Assembly: GCA_023014335.1 (NCBI GenBank)
Contig: JAECYW010000001.1
Span: 3,100,001-3,164,000 of the forward strand
DNA length: 64,000 nucleotides
Direction of reading: 5' to 3'
DNA from: Galerina marginata
Lineage: Eukaryota > Basidiomycota > Agaricomycetes > Agaricales > Galerinaceae
In this document: positions 1 to 10,895 of the stretch, in pieces
Position numbering within the stretch: position 1 is the stretch's first letter
How the letters are laid out: every line of letters begins with the position of its first letter
The notes under the pieces: generated by a model
Database searches by the model: none
Told to the model about the DNA's origin: nothing
Seen by the model: only the letters and a program-made list of their open reading frames with translations
Translations under genes and position numbers: made by a program

Positions 1-559
1 TTCGCTATCCTGGTCGGATGATTATATGAGGTGTTTTTGTATCCTGGTAACTGTCGCTCATTGGTAGTGGGATGGTCGGGTACTGAGCCTAAACTTTGAC
101 CTTCAGTCCTTTATCTACGGCTTTCTGAGCAATGCAGACTCGGAGCGCTTTCTCTTCAGGCAGCTATTCCCTCAAGACCGTCCGAAACGATAAATGCTTT
201 ATGATAACAGCTCGCAATGTCGCAGAGTAGAGTGACGGATTCACTCACTGAAATCAATTTATTATCTTGGAGCTACTTGAGAGGTTAGACTAATCAATGA
301 TATTGCATGACATATACATAGTACTAGAACAAGAAGTTGATGGTAATTAAAATACATAAAAGGCCGCAGATTAAATATGTACAAGAGAGTTCGAAACTTA
401 GCATAGAGATAAGAGCATCCAACGACGAAGACAAACATCTAAACGGTTTTACGGCACAATTTGCTGATCATTGGCCCCACAAATCCGATGTTAGGAGGGG
501 GCATCAAGAATTGGTTCTGGTCCTGGTACGGCAGCATTGGAGGTATGCCACCAGCCACG
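1..559. other. No independent gene; possible 3' extension of the next gene
   Basis: I see no separate gene here. On the minus strand, one reading frame from about 560 down to 439 keeps a Pro/Gln-rich composition like the neighbouring gene (for example a segment reading GGIPPMLPYQDQNQFLMPPP) and stops at 439. A phase-2 intron ending in the TAG at about 560 would join it to the gene upstream, so the true stop could be at 439. The remaining 1-438 looks non-coding. Confidence 0.35.
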
Positions 560-2064
560 CTAGGAGGGATCAAAAGCGAGAGGAGCAGCGACAGTCGGTT
601 GCTCCACTGGGCTTTCTTGTCGGGAGTTGGCCGTCGACTGGTTCGTCCTCGCACGCTTGCGGGGTTTGGGTCCAGCAGCGGCAACAGAATCATCGACAGT
701 ATTTCCCTCCACCGGGGTTCCTTTTTGGCGACGAGCCGTCGGCGCCTTCTTCTCGGTACGCTTCGCCGGTTTGGATCCGGTGGTCTGCTTGGGCTCCTGC
801 CATGGCCTGATCCCCTTCCATGGCTTCATTATCATTTCACCCGACGCAGATCGCTTGCTTGTTTGGCCTTGAGGCACGGAGGTAGGGCTCTGCCCGGCCG
901 AAACACCAGCAGGGTTGACCGATTCAGGCGGTACCGTATATTTTTTGTCAGGTACGAATCTCAACGTCGACGGGCCAGCAACTGGCTGAGAAGGTGCGGG
1001 GCCGCGAGAATAATTGCCAGGAAGAGGAGCAGACGACGATGCCAATGACCTTGGATCAGGAGCGCTTATGTCTGTTCCATGGGGCTGAATATGCTGTGAG
1101 TGAAAAGACGATAAGTAGGTTAAATTTGACAGACCACTTCATTGATGTCGTTCGCGACACGCTTTCGCTTCCCTTTGGCGACCTCCGATAGAACAACTTG
1201 GGAATACGCTTGCGTGCTTGACATATCGTGTGGCATCATCCGAGGCGCCTCTGCGTGATACGCGCCATGGACTTGTTGATTAGAAAAGTACTCGATCGGC
1301 TGCCGCAGTTGTGATGGAGTGAACGAAGTGCTCGCCGAGGATGGGAAAGGACGTTGAAACGTAAAGTCTTGATTTGGCAGTGCCCTATATGGATACAAAT
1401 TTGGCGCATATGATGATGCCGTCGGTGGCATGCTCGACCAAGAGGCCGCAGACGCGTCGTAGCTTGCAGACGAAGCCCCTGAATATTCTTGGGACTGCAT
1501 ATCAGTCTGAAATGCGTTCGGCGCGTTGTAGGACGAGGCCAGTGGAGTGGCCGAATACAAAACATTTTTCGGAACGCGTGAGGCGACTGGCCAAGGTGCA
1601 GGCGCTTGGTTAGCGTAAGAGACCGTGGATGGCCCTGGCTGCGATTGTTGCTGCCAAAGCTGATTAGTTTCCTCGCATACGGAGGGAATTGGAATAAGTA
1701 TGGGTAAGGTGGTAAAGGAGGGAGGAGCCATGGCTGAGGCGTCATTGGGCATTTCGGACTCGCTTGAGCCTGAGGGAGAATAAAAGGGCGGGAAGGCACA
1801 TTCTTCGGAGGAGGAGGTGCTTGAATGACTATTATAGTCGAAGTGGAAGTATGGTTCGGGTGGCATGTTTTGATGAGTCTGGTGGAGGAGGACTGGGGAA
1901 GAGGGGCAAGACGAGAATAGGCTGTGGGTATCCTCCTCGTCCTCTAGGTGAGGGGCCACTGGCGCTTGGTCGCGGGACGGGGCCTGCCCGGTAAGGAGCA
2001 TGGACTCTAGGTCCATGGCGAAGGTGGAGGAAGCAGTGATCGGAGTGGGGACTACGGAGGGCAT
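560..2064 (-). CDS. Hypothetical low-complexity protein, two exons
   Basis: I do not recognise the family. The start is the ATG at 2064 (protein begins MPSVVPTPITASS); the frame is open upstream to 2199 but has no upstream ATG. Exon 1 runs 2064-1135, then a 41-nt intron (GT at 1134-1133, CTCACAG ending at 1094) leads in phase to exon 2, 1093-560. The product is about 490 residues: the first 300 are rich in Ser, Pro, Tyr and Gln, then a basic patch (KGKRKR) and a Pro/Lys/Arg-rich second half with PKPRKRAR, which look like nuclear localisation signals. No DNA-binding domain is visible. Composition suggests a nuclear, largely disordered regulator, but that is inference. The 3' end may extend to 439 through one more intron. 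Confidence 0.55.
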
Positions 2065-3426
2065 GTTGGAATATATGAATGAAGTAAACGAGGGTAGCTT
2101 TCTCAGAAAGCTGTTGAGCGAAGTGCTTAAAGGAGTGTTGGTATTGTTAGTTAAGAGAGAATGGCAGTGGAATTCGGATTTATAGACGAGTCGCGTCAAT
2201 AACGTGACCGCGACATTTGGGCCACATTGGTGTTATTATTTGTCGGATACCACCGCAAATCTCCAACAAAGTTTGCCTTGGAACACCTGAACGGTCCGTG
2301 GCAGGAGCATCTCGGCTTTCTCCTTCGAATTTACAGGAAACTATAATAAAAAAAGTAAGTTAGGATTGTTCTTTTTCCGTCAAGAAAACTACAACTCACA
2401 TCGAGGACCAACCGTAACCCAAGCCGTTGCTTGCAGAATACTACCTTCAAATTTCCCAAAGAATGAAACAAGCGTCGGCAATAAGTGATGCTTAGGAAAA
2501 GCCAGACAGAGAAGAAAGACGATGGTTAAGCAATATTATTGCTAGGCCACTCGTTTGCTGAACGACTTTCAAACTAGGTTTCTCTTCGTGAGCCCAGCTG
2601 AGCCAAGTGCACATTCTGCAGAGGAGAGTCGTCCAAATGCAAGTACACCTCGCGACTTGGATTGGCTTCCAGAGATGCGCCTGATAGCTGACGGTCTACG
2701 AAATCACCAGGATCCCCCAGCTCCTACCAGGATTTATTCTTGTCGGCAGACAGAGAAACGAGGAATTTTGGAGGTGCGTTTCGGCTCCTACCTGCCCTCC
2801 AATTGGGGTAATATTACATAGCATCCACTCAGATATTGAGGCTAGAATAGCTTGCGCCAGCTGGCTCCAGACGGTCCTTCCTTCGCTCTTTCATAAGAAA
2901 CCTAGCAACACCAGGCTGCCAGAGAGTTCAGACAAATCACGAATTCCTTGCGCAAATCGGCTGGTCTCAGAAGACGACGATAATTCCACGAATTTCGGAT
3001 ACCCTTTATGCAGCGTTGTTGGTCCGGAGCAGAGCTTTAGATCTCGAAGGCATGCGCATGGCTCCCCATCATGGAAAAAGAGCTGAAGCTGACTGAGCCT
3101 TAGACTCAACGGCATGCACTGCTGAAAGGAAATCGAGGAGAGAGGTAAACGTCGTGCAGAGTAACCATATACCTGAACAACCTGAGCAAGGGGTTGACCC
3201 AGACATTGCCCAGTACCAGTGGTGGTCGGGGTTGTGAGGCGCTCTTGTCAAAGCGAGCGTCTCAATTCATCCCGACTCATCCCGACTCCTACCCGCCGTA
3301 ACCTCCCCGATTTGGAAGCCGCACCGGGATCTCCGGCACTTCACCGGTTCAGGTCCGTGTTCATCTTGAACTCGTTCAAATTTGAAGTCGCGACCTGGTC
3401 TGCCCTTATACCACAGCTCCTTTGGA
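2065..3426. other. Intergenic, no supported gene
   Basis: Short open frames occur on both strands but none has a recognisable domain, coherent splicing or codon bias like the neighbours. The first few hundred bases must hold the promoter of the minus-strand gene starting at 2064. Confidence 0.5.
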
Positions 3427-4160
3427 ATTCAACTGGAACCAGATTCACATACTCTCTAGCAAAATACCTGAAGGTGGAACCTGACGCATACCGTGAAATG
3501 AGAAGGTGAGCTCTATTTTAATCCCCCCAGAGTCAAATCCATCAATATTGCAGCTGGCGCGTCTGTTCTGACTATTTCTATTACGTATCCTGAAGCGTTT
3601 TCTATCGTTAAACCGCTCAGCTTGGATGACTTTTAATGCGTCAAATTCTCGCCATGGAAGGGTGAATTGAAGGAGAGAGATCAGGTTCGTTGAATTTGAC
3701 ATCATTCGGCTGCTTGTCCTACAGTAAATGCTTATCATATTTTTGGCAAAATTAGCCTCTTTCATACCACTCGACTTGGAAGTACCCGGCGCGACTAAAT
3801 TTGTTAAATCCTTGTCTTCAATTCTACGCGTATGTCCGTTTCCAACCAAATCATGTCCTAATGCAACCTATGCTAGCTCACACCCGTACTATGATTCTAA
3901 ACGATCCATTCCACTTGATTGCTTCTAAATGTTCACGAAGAAATCAGGTTCAAACCGCGCAAAACGATTTACGGCAAATCTGACGTTACCTCGCGTCGTG
4001 CACCGCATTTCATTCTCCTTATCATAAGTACTACGCGAGATCTCGATATCCTTGTCCTGAAAACGTCTCAGGTACCCGGTGAGTCGGCTGTTAAAGCTAT
4101 CAGGCGTTTATTTATGTCTCATTCGACCAGCTGCAGTGCGAATTGTTTGATGACCTGCTA
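3427..4160 (+). pseudogene. Decayed paralogue of the EVE-domain gene at 5660-7014
   Basis: This stretch aligns piece by piece, in order and orientation, with the intact EVE gene about 2.2 kb downstream. The segment near 3473-3510 matches the end of exon 1 and its intron (CCTGACGCATACCGTGAAATG against CCTGATACCCGTATCGTGAAA). The segment around 3627-3680 matches exon 2, including the shared CTCGCCATGGAAGGGTG against CTCGCCATGGGAGGGTG. The segment around 3765-3810 matches the exon 3 border, 3870-4015 matches exons 7-8, and 4073-4120 matches the end of exon 8. Introns are retained, so it arose by DNA duplication and not by retrocopying. Many substitutions and indels break the frame and several splice sites are lost, so I call it a pseudogene. 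Confidence 0.75.
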
Positions 4161-4487
4161 GATATGGACACGCTGGCAGAACATTCTTCAGGACCAAGCT
4201 ATATGCCACTTCTGAATCCACCCCGCTTTTCCGCGGAACTGATAAGAGAAGTACACATCGCAGTGCATGTAATGAGTTGAATTTTCCAATAAGTTACACA
4301 AATTTCCCTCTACATTGACAGGTACCACAAGTGCGGTCCGTGTCACCGAGTTGAAGCATCTACTCGACACGGGATTTTGCGAAAACTGACGGAACGTTAT
4401 CAAAGATGGGTACAAGTCAAAATCAACCGTCTTTTAAACTGTGAAGTATTCGTCCCACGAGCTTCGCTGTACGGGTCCTTGTTCACC

Positions 4488-5172
4488 ATGTCAGCGCACG
4501 AGCAGATCTCTCAGAACCCAGCCGTCGAACCTGACAGTGACAATTGGAGCACCGGTGCCGCCCCTTCATCCGATGAAGAGGACGAGGTGAATACTTGTCC
4601 ATCGTGTCCGAATTCTAATGTATAGAAGCACATTCAAGGTCCAGAGAACCACAATCCGCGACGAACATCGAGCGGAAGTGCAAAGAGCCCGGCGAGACCT
4701 TGCCCTTGGACATGCTCAGAATGTGGTGCACGCAGCCCAACAGTGTGCGCTTGCCCGCCATAAGCAGGAACAGGATTTCCTGCAGAACTCTGTCGGCTTT
4801 CAACTCGAAGATGGTTCTTACCCGGTTGAAGTTTCTGTCGGTGTTGCTCGATTGGCAAAGCAGGCCCTTATGGCAGATTATGACCTGGCACTGGTGAAGG
4901 TCAAGGAGTGCGAGTTGATGCTGCTCGATCTTAATGCGACCGCGGCGGAGGCTCGAATCTACTTTGAGCGTGGTAGTGCTCAATTGGACAACCTCAAAAT
5001 TCAGCTACAGAATAACGATCTGCCGATCCCTGACACCGCTAATAACACACCTCCCCCTGCGCTTCCGGAATCTATTCTATCGCAATATAAACGCCACATA
5101 GAAACTTTTCTTTCGATTAACTGGTCTCCTAGCGTCACACAGTCAAAATCTGTTCGTGCTGGAGGTTTGTAG
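4488..5172 (+). CDS. Hypothetical helical protein, 210 aa, two exons
   Basis: The model is exon 1 4488-4586 (33 codons from the ATG after GTTCACC), a 52-nt intron GTGAAT...TTCAAG, and exon 2 4639-5172; frame is kept across the join. The N-terminus is acidic (SSDEEDE); the rest is Ala/Glu/Arg/Gln-rich and reads as long amphipathic helices (for example RDLALGHAQNVVHAAQQ), probably a coiled coil, followed by a Pro-rich stretch (NTPPPALPES). I do not recognise a domain and cannot assign a function. It lies between the decayed and the intact EVE genes on the same strand. The good codon continuity and clean intron make a real gene likely. Confidence 0.6.
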
Positions 5173-5659
5173 GTGGTGTTGAGTGACGCGGAAGATGGTG
5201 CAGGCACACTGAATAGCTCTCTTTCTGCCCATGATAATTCCAAATAAAATCTATTCACTTCGTTAGTTCAAGTTCTTCACAACGTTCTCCGGTGCTTCAC
5301 TCCTTAGTATATGAAAGAAGTTTTGATGAAAGCTCGCGGATTTTTTTCTGGAGCTCAGTTTCTTTACTGTCGTTATTATATTATCCTCGGATTAAGTATG
5401 AAAGGTTATTAATATAAGGATTGAAATATTGACCTATACATACAACCTACGTCTCAAAATGATAGATATTCGCCAAATATTCGCAGTTGCCCAAGAAATC
5501 CCAGATCACAAAATGTAACAGTGTGGGTTGGCTAAGCGGTAATCGCCCGGATCAATTTATCCCGCCGTCAGTACATACCGCAACTTGCTCTTGGACCTAC
5601 ACATAGGCTACACGATATTGTCCTTCCGGATTCAACGCTTCCACAGAAGTTTCATTCCC
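5173..5659. other. Intergenic; promoter side of the EVE gene
   Basis: AT-rich DNA without a coding signal. The last hundred bases before the ATG at 5660 are pyrimidine-rich, as is usual just upstream of fungal genes. Confidence 0.4.
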
Positions 5660-7014
5660 ATGTCAACCTCTACCAACAGATACTGGCTCCTGAAAGCAGA
5701 GCCTGATACCCGTATCGTGAAAGGAAAAGACGTTCGGGTGAGTTCAAGTATCCACATACTATTTTAATCTCGCGCCAGAGTTTACACCGTATCTCGGCGC
5801 GTCTGCATTCACCTCAGTGGTACTAACGCGATTTTTCTTGCTTTCCAGTTCAGTGTAGACGACTTTGAACGCGTCAAGACCTCGCCATGGGAGGGTGTGA
5901 GGAATTTCGAGGCGCGTAATTTGATGAGGGAGATGAAAGTGGGAGACAAAGTTCGTTGATATCCACCATTCGTTTAGCTCTTGTGCAGCGAGTGCTCATA
6001 TAAGTTCCTGCTTCAAAGGCTCTGTTTTACCACTCGAATTGTAAGACACCAGGCGCGTTCAAATTTACTGCCCCTCGTCATTGAAGCCGTCATCTCACCT
6101 CTGGTTTTAAATAGGCATTGCTGCGTTCGCTCAGGTATTTCTGAGTTGGAGCTCGTTTGATGAAGCGCTTACTTTTATCTCATTCCGTGATACCCTTAGG
6201 TATCCAAAGAGGCTTATCCAGATTGTAAGAACCCTCGTTGTCATCGCCCCACAGGCTGATGGATCTGTCCTTCTTAACCAGACACCGCTTGGGATGCGTA
6301 TGTTGGTCTTTTTTCATGCTGAATATTTAGCCTAATGCTATTTACCTCAGCTCTCATCCTTACTATGATCCCGTACGAGCTCAGTCCAATGATTTCATCC
6401 TGATCAATACTCAACAAAGGCACAAAGAAATCAGACTCGAACGAGCCAAAATGGTTCATGGTAGACCTAACATTCGCGTCTCGCGCACCGCATTTCGTGC
6501 CTCTAGCATTGCTACGCAAGCTCTGCGACCTCCCGCCTTCCGATGTGCCTGAAGAGATTTCGTACCTCGGCGAGTCAGGTGTTCAGGCCATTAAAGGTGT
6601 CTAATCTTGTCTAATTCTCCTTCGGCTTCCACAGACTATTGTTTATTTAATGACAGTTTAGGCATGAACTTGGTGACGCGCGGACGGTTGAGCGTCCAAC
6701 GCGTCGAAGAGGACGCTTGGAATGCGATAGGATTGTTGGCGGAGAAAGGTGGATGGGAAGAGATGGACCTGAAGCCTAGTAAGAAAGGCAAAGAAAAGAA
6801 AGCTGCGGCAGCCACTGCGCCAAAGTCCAAACCTGCTGCGACTCGGAAGAAGGAGGAGTCTCAGTCTGAGGACGACTCAGGTGAAGAGGGAGGAAGTGAG
6901 GCGAAGAAGTCGACCAGTAAAGCCGCCATGACTAAACGAAAGCGAGAGGCTGCGGAGAAGGAAGATGTGGGTGAACGAGAGGGCCTTCGACGTTCTACGA
7001 GAGTCAGGAAGTAA
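5660..7014 (+). CDS. THYN1: EVE-domain protein, thymocyte nuclear protein 1-like
   Basis: The product is a 272-aa EVE-domain protein of the THYN1 family. EVE domains are PUA-like folds thought to bind modified nucleotides; the eukaryotic members are nuclear. Exons read by eye: 5660-5737, 5849-5950, 6019-6052, 6115-6134, 6200-6224, 6282-6297, 6351-6372, 6428-6596, 6662-7014; all phases fit. Family signatures in order are YWLLKAEPDTR (residues 8-18), FSVDDFERV, SPWEGVRNFEARN, FYHSNCKTPGIAAFA, YTAWDASHPYYDP, PKWFMVDLTFASRAPHFVPL and WNAIGLLAEKGGW. The C-terminal third is Lys/Glu/Ala-rich and basic (TKRKREAAEK, RRSTRVRK), a probable nuclear localisation tail. Intron 3 seems to use a GC donor (CCAG|GCGCGT). 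A decayed duplicate lies upstream. Confidence 0.9.
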
Positions 7015-8350
7015 TATTTTTCTTGGAATTTAGTCTCTCCTTGCTGTATTTATTTATTCGTCTCCACTTTCAAGCGATTTTAGGAGATGGAAACAAGACC
7101 GACGCCACATCAAATCGTAGCTCGAGAAGTGGCTTGGTCTTTTACAAGTTGCCTACTAAAAGTTTATAGGCCGAGGCCTTCGATAGTCATTATATTTCAG
7201 AACTGCCAGGTTCTATCTTTAACCAACGACGGTTCTCTCAAAGTCCGAAGGATTCGCGAATAGGGCTAGATTGACTTCTGAGAACATGGATAAGCTGCGG
7301 ACACTTTTTCAGTTCCATTGACAATGACAGTGATCCTTTTCAATAGGAAGAAGGACAGTCAAAAGATTTCTTGGCCGATAAAGTACCAAGATGCGCGCAA
7401 ATTGGGATCCGGGCGAGTATCGTGCTGATACCAATCTAATGATAACTAGGGAGGTGGGCAGTGCTAGTGGTGCAGTGGAACAAAAGCCTTTTGAGATGAG
7501 CCGCCTCGGATCCATTGGTCTCTGCCCGACATCAGAAGACTCCAGAAACTCTAGAAACAAGAGCACACGACCATGGCAGCTGAAACGCAAATATGAGCCC
7601 ATGTCATAGTCAGGAGCATGGGCGGTGAAGGTGGATCCCGGAAGTACACGACATTTTCCGAATGCGCCCTAGGTGATACGGGGGAGCGCAGCAGTGCCCG
7701 GCTGGGTGAAGAGGTGCAATTGGCTCCATAATTGAGGGATTATTGCTCCTAACGTCGGTGCCGTTGTCCACGGGATGGCGATGGGGCTTTTATCCCCACT
7801 TTCCGGCGGCAGATTTTGGAAAGCAGTGGATTCCAGAAGCTGGGACTAGCAGCAATAAATAGAATTCTAATGGTTTTGTGCGCCCAAGCAATACTAGCAA
7901 TTAGAACGAGAACATTCGAGGCCACTTACTTGGGCCTTCATCCGGATGTCGTGTTATCAACGTGGTATGAATTTTGGTGTATTCTCGTCTGCCGGGTTTG
8001 CCGATTTGCGGCATCTTCCCATTTTCTGTCTGAGATCGAATTTTCAAAATCTTGTGATACGTTCTCCTCGGTCCTCATCGCATTATTAGCGGGGATTTCT
8101 CGAATTTTACTGGTAGAAGTGTACTAGTTTCAAGTCTGGCAGCCGAAGAAAAAGCCTAACAGAAGATTCCAGAGGTCCGAGGCTGTGTTGCCGGTTGTGC
8201 TGCGGAGGAGGAGACCGTGCGATATTTCCAAACAAGGGAGAGCATGTGCCCACGCTTGTACCTGTGACTTCAGCGACATTTCGGTTATAAGCCGCGAGTC
8301 TTGGATGTGAATTCAAGCTCATCCTTCTCATCCATCCAAACCCCCACACG
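7015..8350. other. Intergenic, no supported gene
   Basis: Contains the 3' end of the EVE gene and the promoter of the SPFH gene at 8351. Small open frames (for example 7391-7609 and 7816-8127) lack ATG starts, introns or recognisable motifs and are taken as chance. Confidence 0.45.
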
Positions 8351-9844
8351 ATGTCCTACCTTGCAGAGAACGGCGGCGGCGTTGACACCAAGGCCCGTGC
8401 CCATTCTCCATCGCACGCCAATGTCGTCGACCATCTCGCTGCAGGCGGTGAGTTGCTCTGGTTCTGCGACGGATGTTACAAGTCTAACGTATTCCATGTT
8501 CTTTGAAAGTCACAGACGACGTTCCAGTAGGACCAAAGCGGGTTGGTATAGCTGCCGATACTAGCACTATGATTCATGTTCAACCGTTGAAGCGCAGTGA
8601 GATGCAGGTATGTCATTGATTTGGAGTTATGCATATTTTAGATTCTCATGATTGGAACTTGATTGGAACTATCAATTTTAGCCTTCATATGCCCAGGATC
8701 TCGGTACTGGTGAAGTGACCCACGGAGTTTATGGATCCCTCTTGCAAGGACTGGGTTCCGCTGTTGGATTTTTAGGAGCGTTCCCCTGTTGCCCATTCCC
8801 CAACCCCTTCCGAAACGTTCAGCAAGGTATTTAACATTTATATTGATGGTCGGTAGGGTACTCACACATTTTCAAAGGGTCTGTCGGTCTCGTCTCACGC
8901 TTTGGACAGTTCTACAAGTCGGTCGACCCGGGATTGGTCCAAGTGAACGTCTGCACAGAATCGCTCCGCGTTGTCGATGTCAAGATTCCAAATCAGCCCC
9001 ATTGGAAGGCAGATGGTCATGTAAGTAACCATTGAATTCCCTCGCGAACTCCTCACAGGGCTAAACATATCCTACATATTCAGCACCCGTGACAATGTTA
9101 ATGTCGAAATGTATGTTTAGATGCAGCTCTATTTTTGTTATCCCTCTCACGCATGGTCTTTTTCTAGTGATTCCGTCATCTACTTCCAAATTTGCAACCC
9201 CTATCGCGCTGCCTTCGGCATCACCGACTTGCGCCAGGCTCTCATCGAGCGGGCCCAGACCACCCTGCGACATGTCGTCGGCGCACGTGCAGGTTCAAAG
9301 CGTGGTTACCGAGCGCGAGGCCATTGCATTTCGAGATCGCTGAAATCGTCGGCGACGTGGCCGACAAGTGGGGTGTCGCCATTGAGGGTATCCTGATCAA
9401 GGATATCATCTTCAGCCCCTGAAGTTTCCGCCTCTCTCTCGTCTGCTGCTCAGCAGAAGAGGATCGGAGAGTCCAAGGTCATTGCCGCCCGCGCCGAAGT
9501 CGATGCTGCCAGGTTGATGAGGCAAGCCGCCGATATCTTGGCTTCGCCAGCAGCTATGCAAATCAGGCAGCTCGAAGCTCGTAAGTTTCGATTTTCTTCT
9601 ACACCTTCGGAATGTTAGCTCAGCATTTCATCCTTTTAATTCAGTGCAACAAATGGCCAAGTCCGCCAACAGCAAGGTCGTCTTCGTACCCATGCAGCTC
9701 CAAAGCGATGTAAACACCCAGCTAGCCAACGCCTCTGGCTCCGGGTTGAGTCCTATCGTGCAGAACGAATCTGACACTGGTCCGATGGGCAGCGCGAGTC
9801 GTGTAGCAGTGATGAACAGCATTTCGGAAGGTATGATCGCCTGA
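8351..9844 (+). CDS. Stomatin-like SPFH/band 7 protein, frame broken by four single-base insertions
   Basis: The encoded protein is a stomatin-type SPFH (band 7) membrane scaffold. Exons: 8351-8447, 8516-8607, 8682-8826, 8878-9020, 9084-9110, 9168-9580, 9645-9844. A short cytosolic N-terminus is followed by a Cys/Pro membrane hairpin (GAFPCCPFPNPF), then SVGLVSRFGQFYKSVDPG, TRDNVNVEIDSVIYFQICNP, VVTEREAIAFEIAEIVGDVA and the coiled-coil KVIAARAEVDAARLMRQAA. To read this continuously, one surplus base must be ignored at each of 8988-8989 (CC), 9292-9293 (GG), 9329-9331 (TTT) and 9416-9419 (CCCC). Each slip is an extra base in a short homopolymer, and the protein on either side is excellent, so sequence error is more likely than decay; a young pseudogene is the alternative. 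Confidence 0.85.
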
Positions 9845-10895
9845 ATCGCCACTCCCGTTTCTGCTGCCCTCCCGTCCATCCTTCGGTCCTGCCAGCCTCT
9901 ACGACTGGTCTATGACTTGCCCGCTATTGGATTTGTTTATCACCGTCATCCTATATCCACTTACTTGCTTGCCGGCTATGACACCCGTCTTCTCCCTCCT
10001 ATCCACCATACCATTTGTATATCTACCTATCCCGTTCCATTTAATCGTCTATTCAACAGCTGGCCAACTCGAGCCTCTGTTGCATTTATCTCCTTCGATC
10101 TAAATGATTGACCGCCTTATTGACGTGCCTTCATAACGAGCGTTACTGTTACTATCCTGCTACGTCCCCTTCTGTTCTCGCAGAATTTACCCCGCTAGCT
10201 TTTCTTTTCTTGCTTTGTGAAGAAAAGTAGTTGTATTCATGTAAACATTTACGCTGTTGAATGACTATCATGCACTATTATGTTGCTATATCCTTTGGTG
10301 GTAACGGAATTGTTAACAGTCTTGCAGGAGTAACCTTACGAAGTTTAATAAGAATGCGATGAGATTCATTTTCCAGTGCGACTCGCCCGTCACCTTTTCT
10401 TGCAAGATCAGTGACCGATAGCTACCTTTTAGAGGGAATGACGCCAAACACGGAGAATCGAGGATCAAATAACGAGTTTAATTTCTGGCGACCAGTCATT
10501 CATAACCAACGTGAAATCCATAGTTTGCGAACCTCGTTTGGCTTTCAAGAATTAAAAGTGAAAGGCACATGAAAAGTCGCCTCCTTGTGGTAAGCTTTAC
10601 TGAATGAATGCACAGTACACACGCAAGGTCTCAAACGTTGGCAGAAGACATGGAAATATAGGAATGACATTTCGTGATGTTAATAGCTATCTACATTCGT
10701 GATCAAAGAAGCGAGTATCAAAAGTGGCGTAAAATACATGAACTTTAGTACTTAATGTTAATCAGATGGGAATCCCAGACGAGCACTAATGAATAGTTTG
10801 TGCAGGTCGCCCATAATGCATATGATCCAAAGCCCTAGAAAGAGAAATGAAAGGAACAGGAGCATCGGGAAGAGTGGTGGTAAATCTTGTCCAAA
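9845..10895. other. Convergent intergenic region
   Basis: Holds the 3' regions of the SPFH gene (plus) and the antiporter (minus). AT-rich, with T-rich runs after 9900 that may serve as polyadenylation context. I see no gene. Confidence 0.45.

Noticed and set aside
5521..5580. tRNA-like stretch (GGGTTGGCTAAGCGGTAATCG)
   Set aside because: No matching acceptor stem, anticodon arm or B-box could be paired; no tRNA claimed here or elsewhere in the window.
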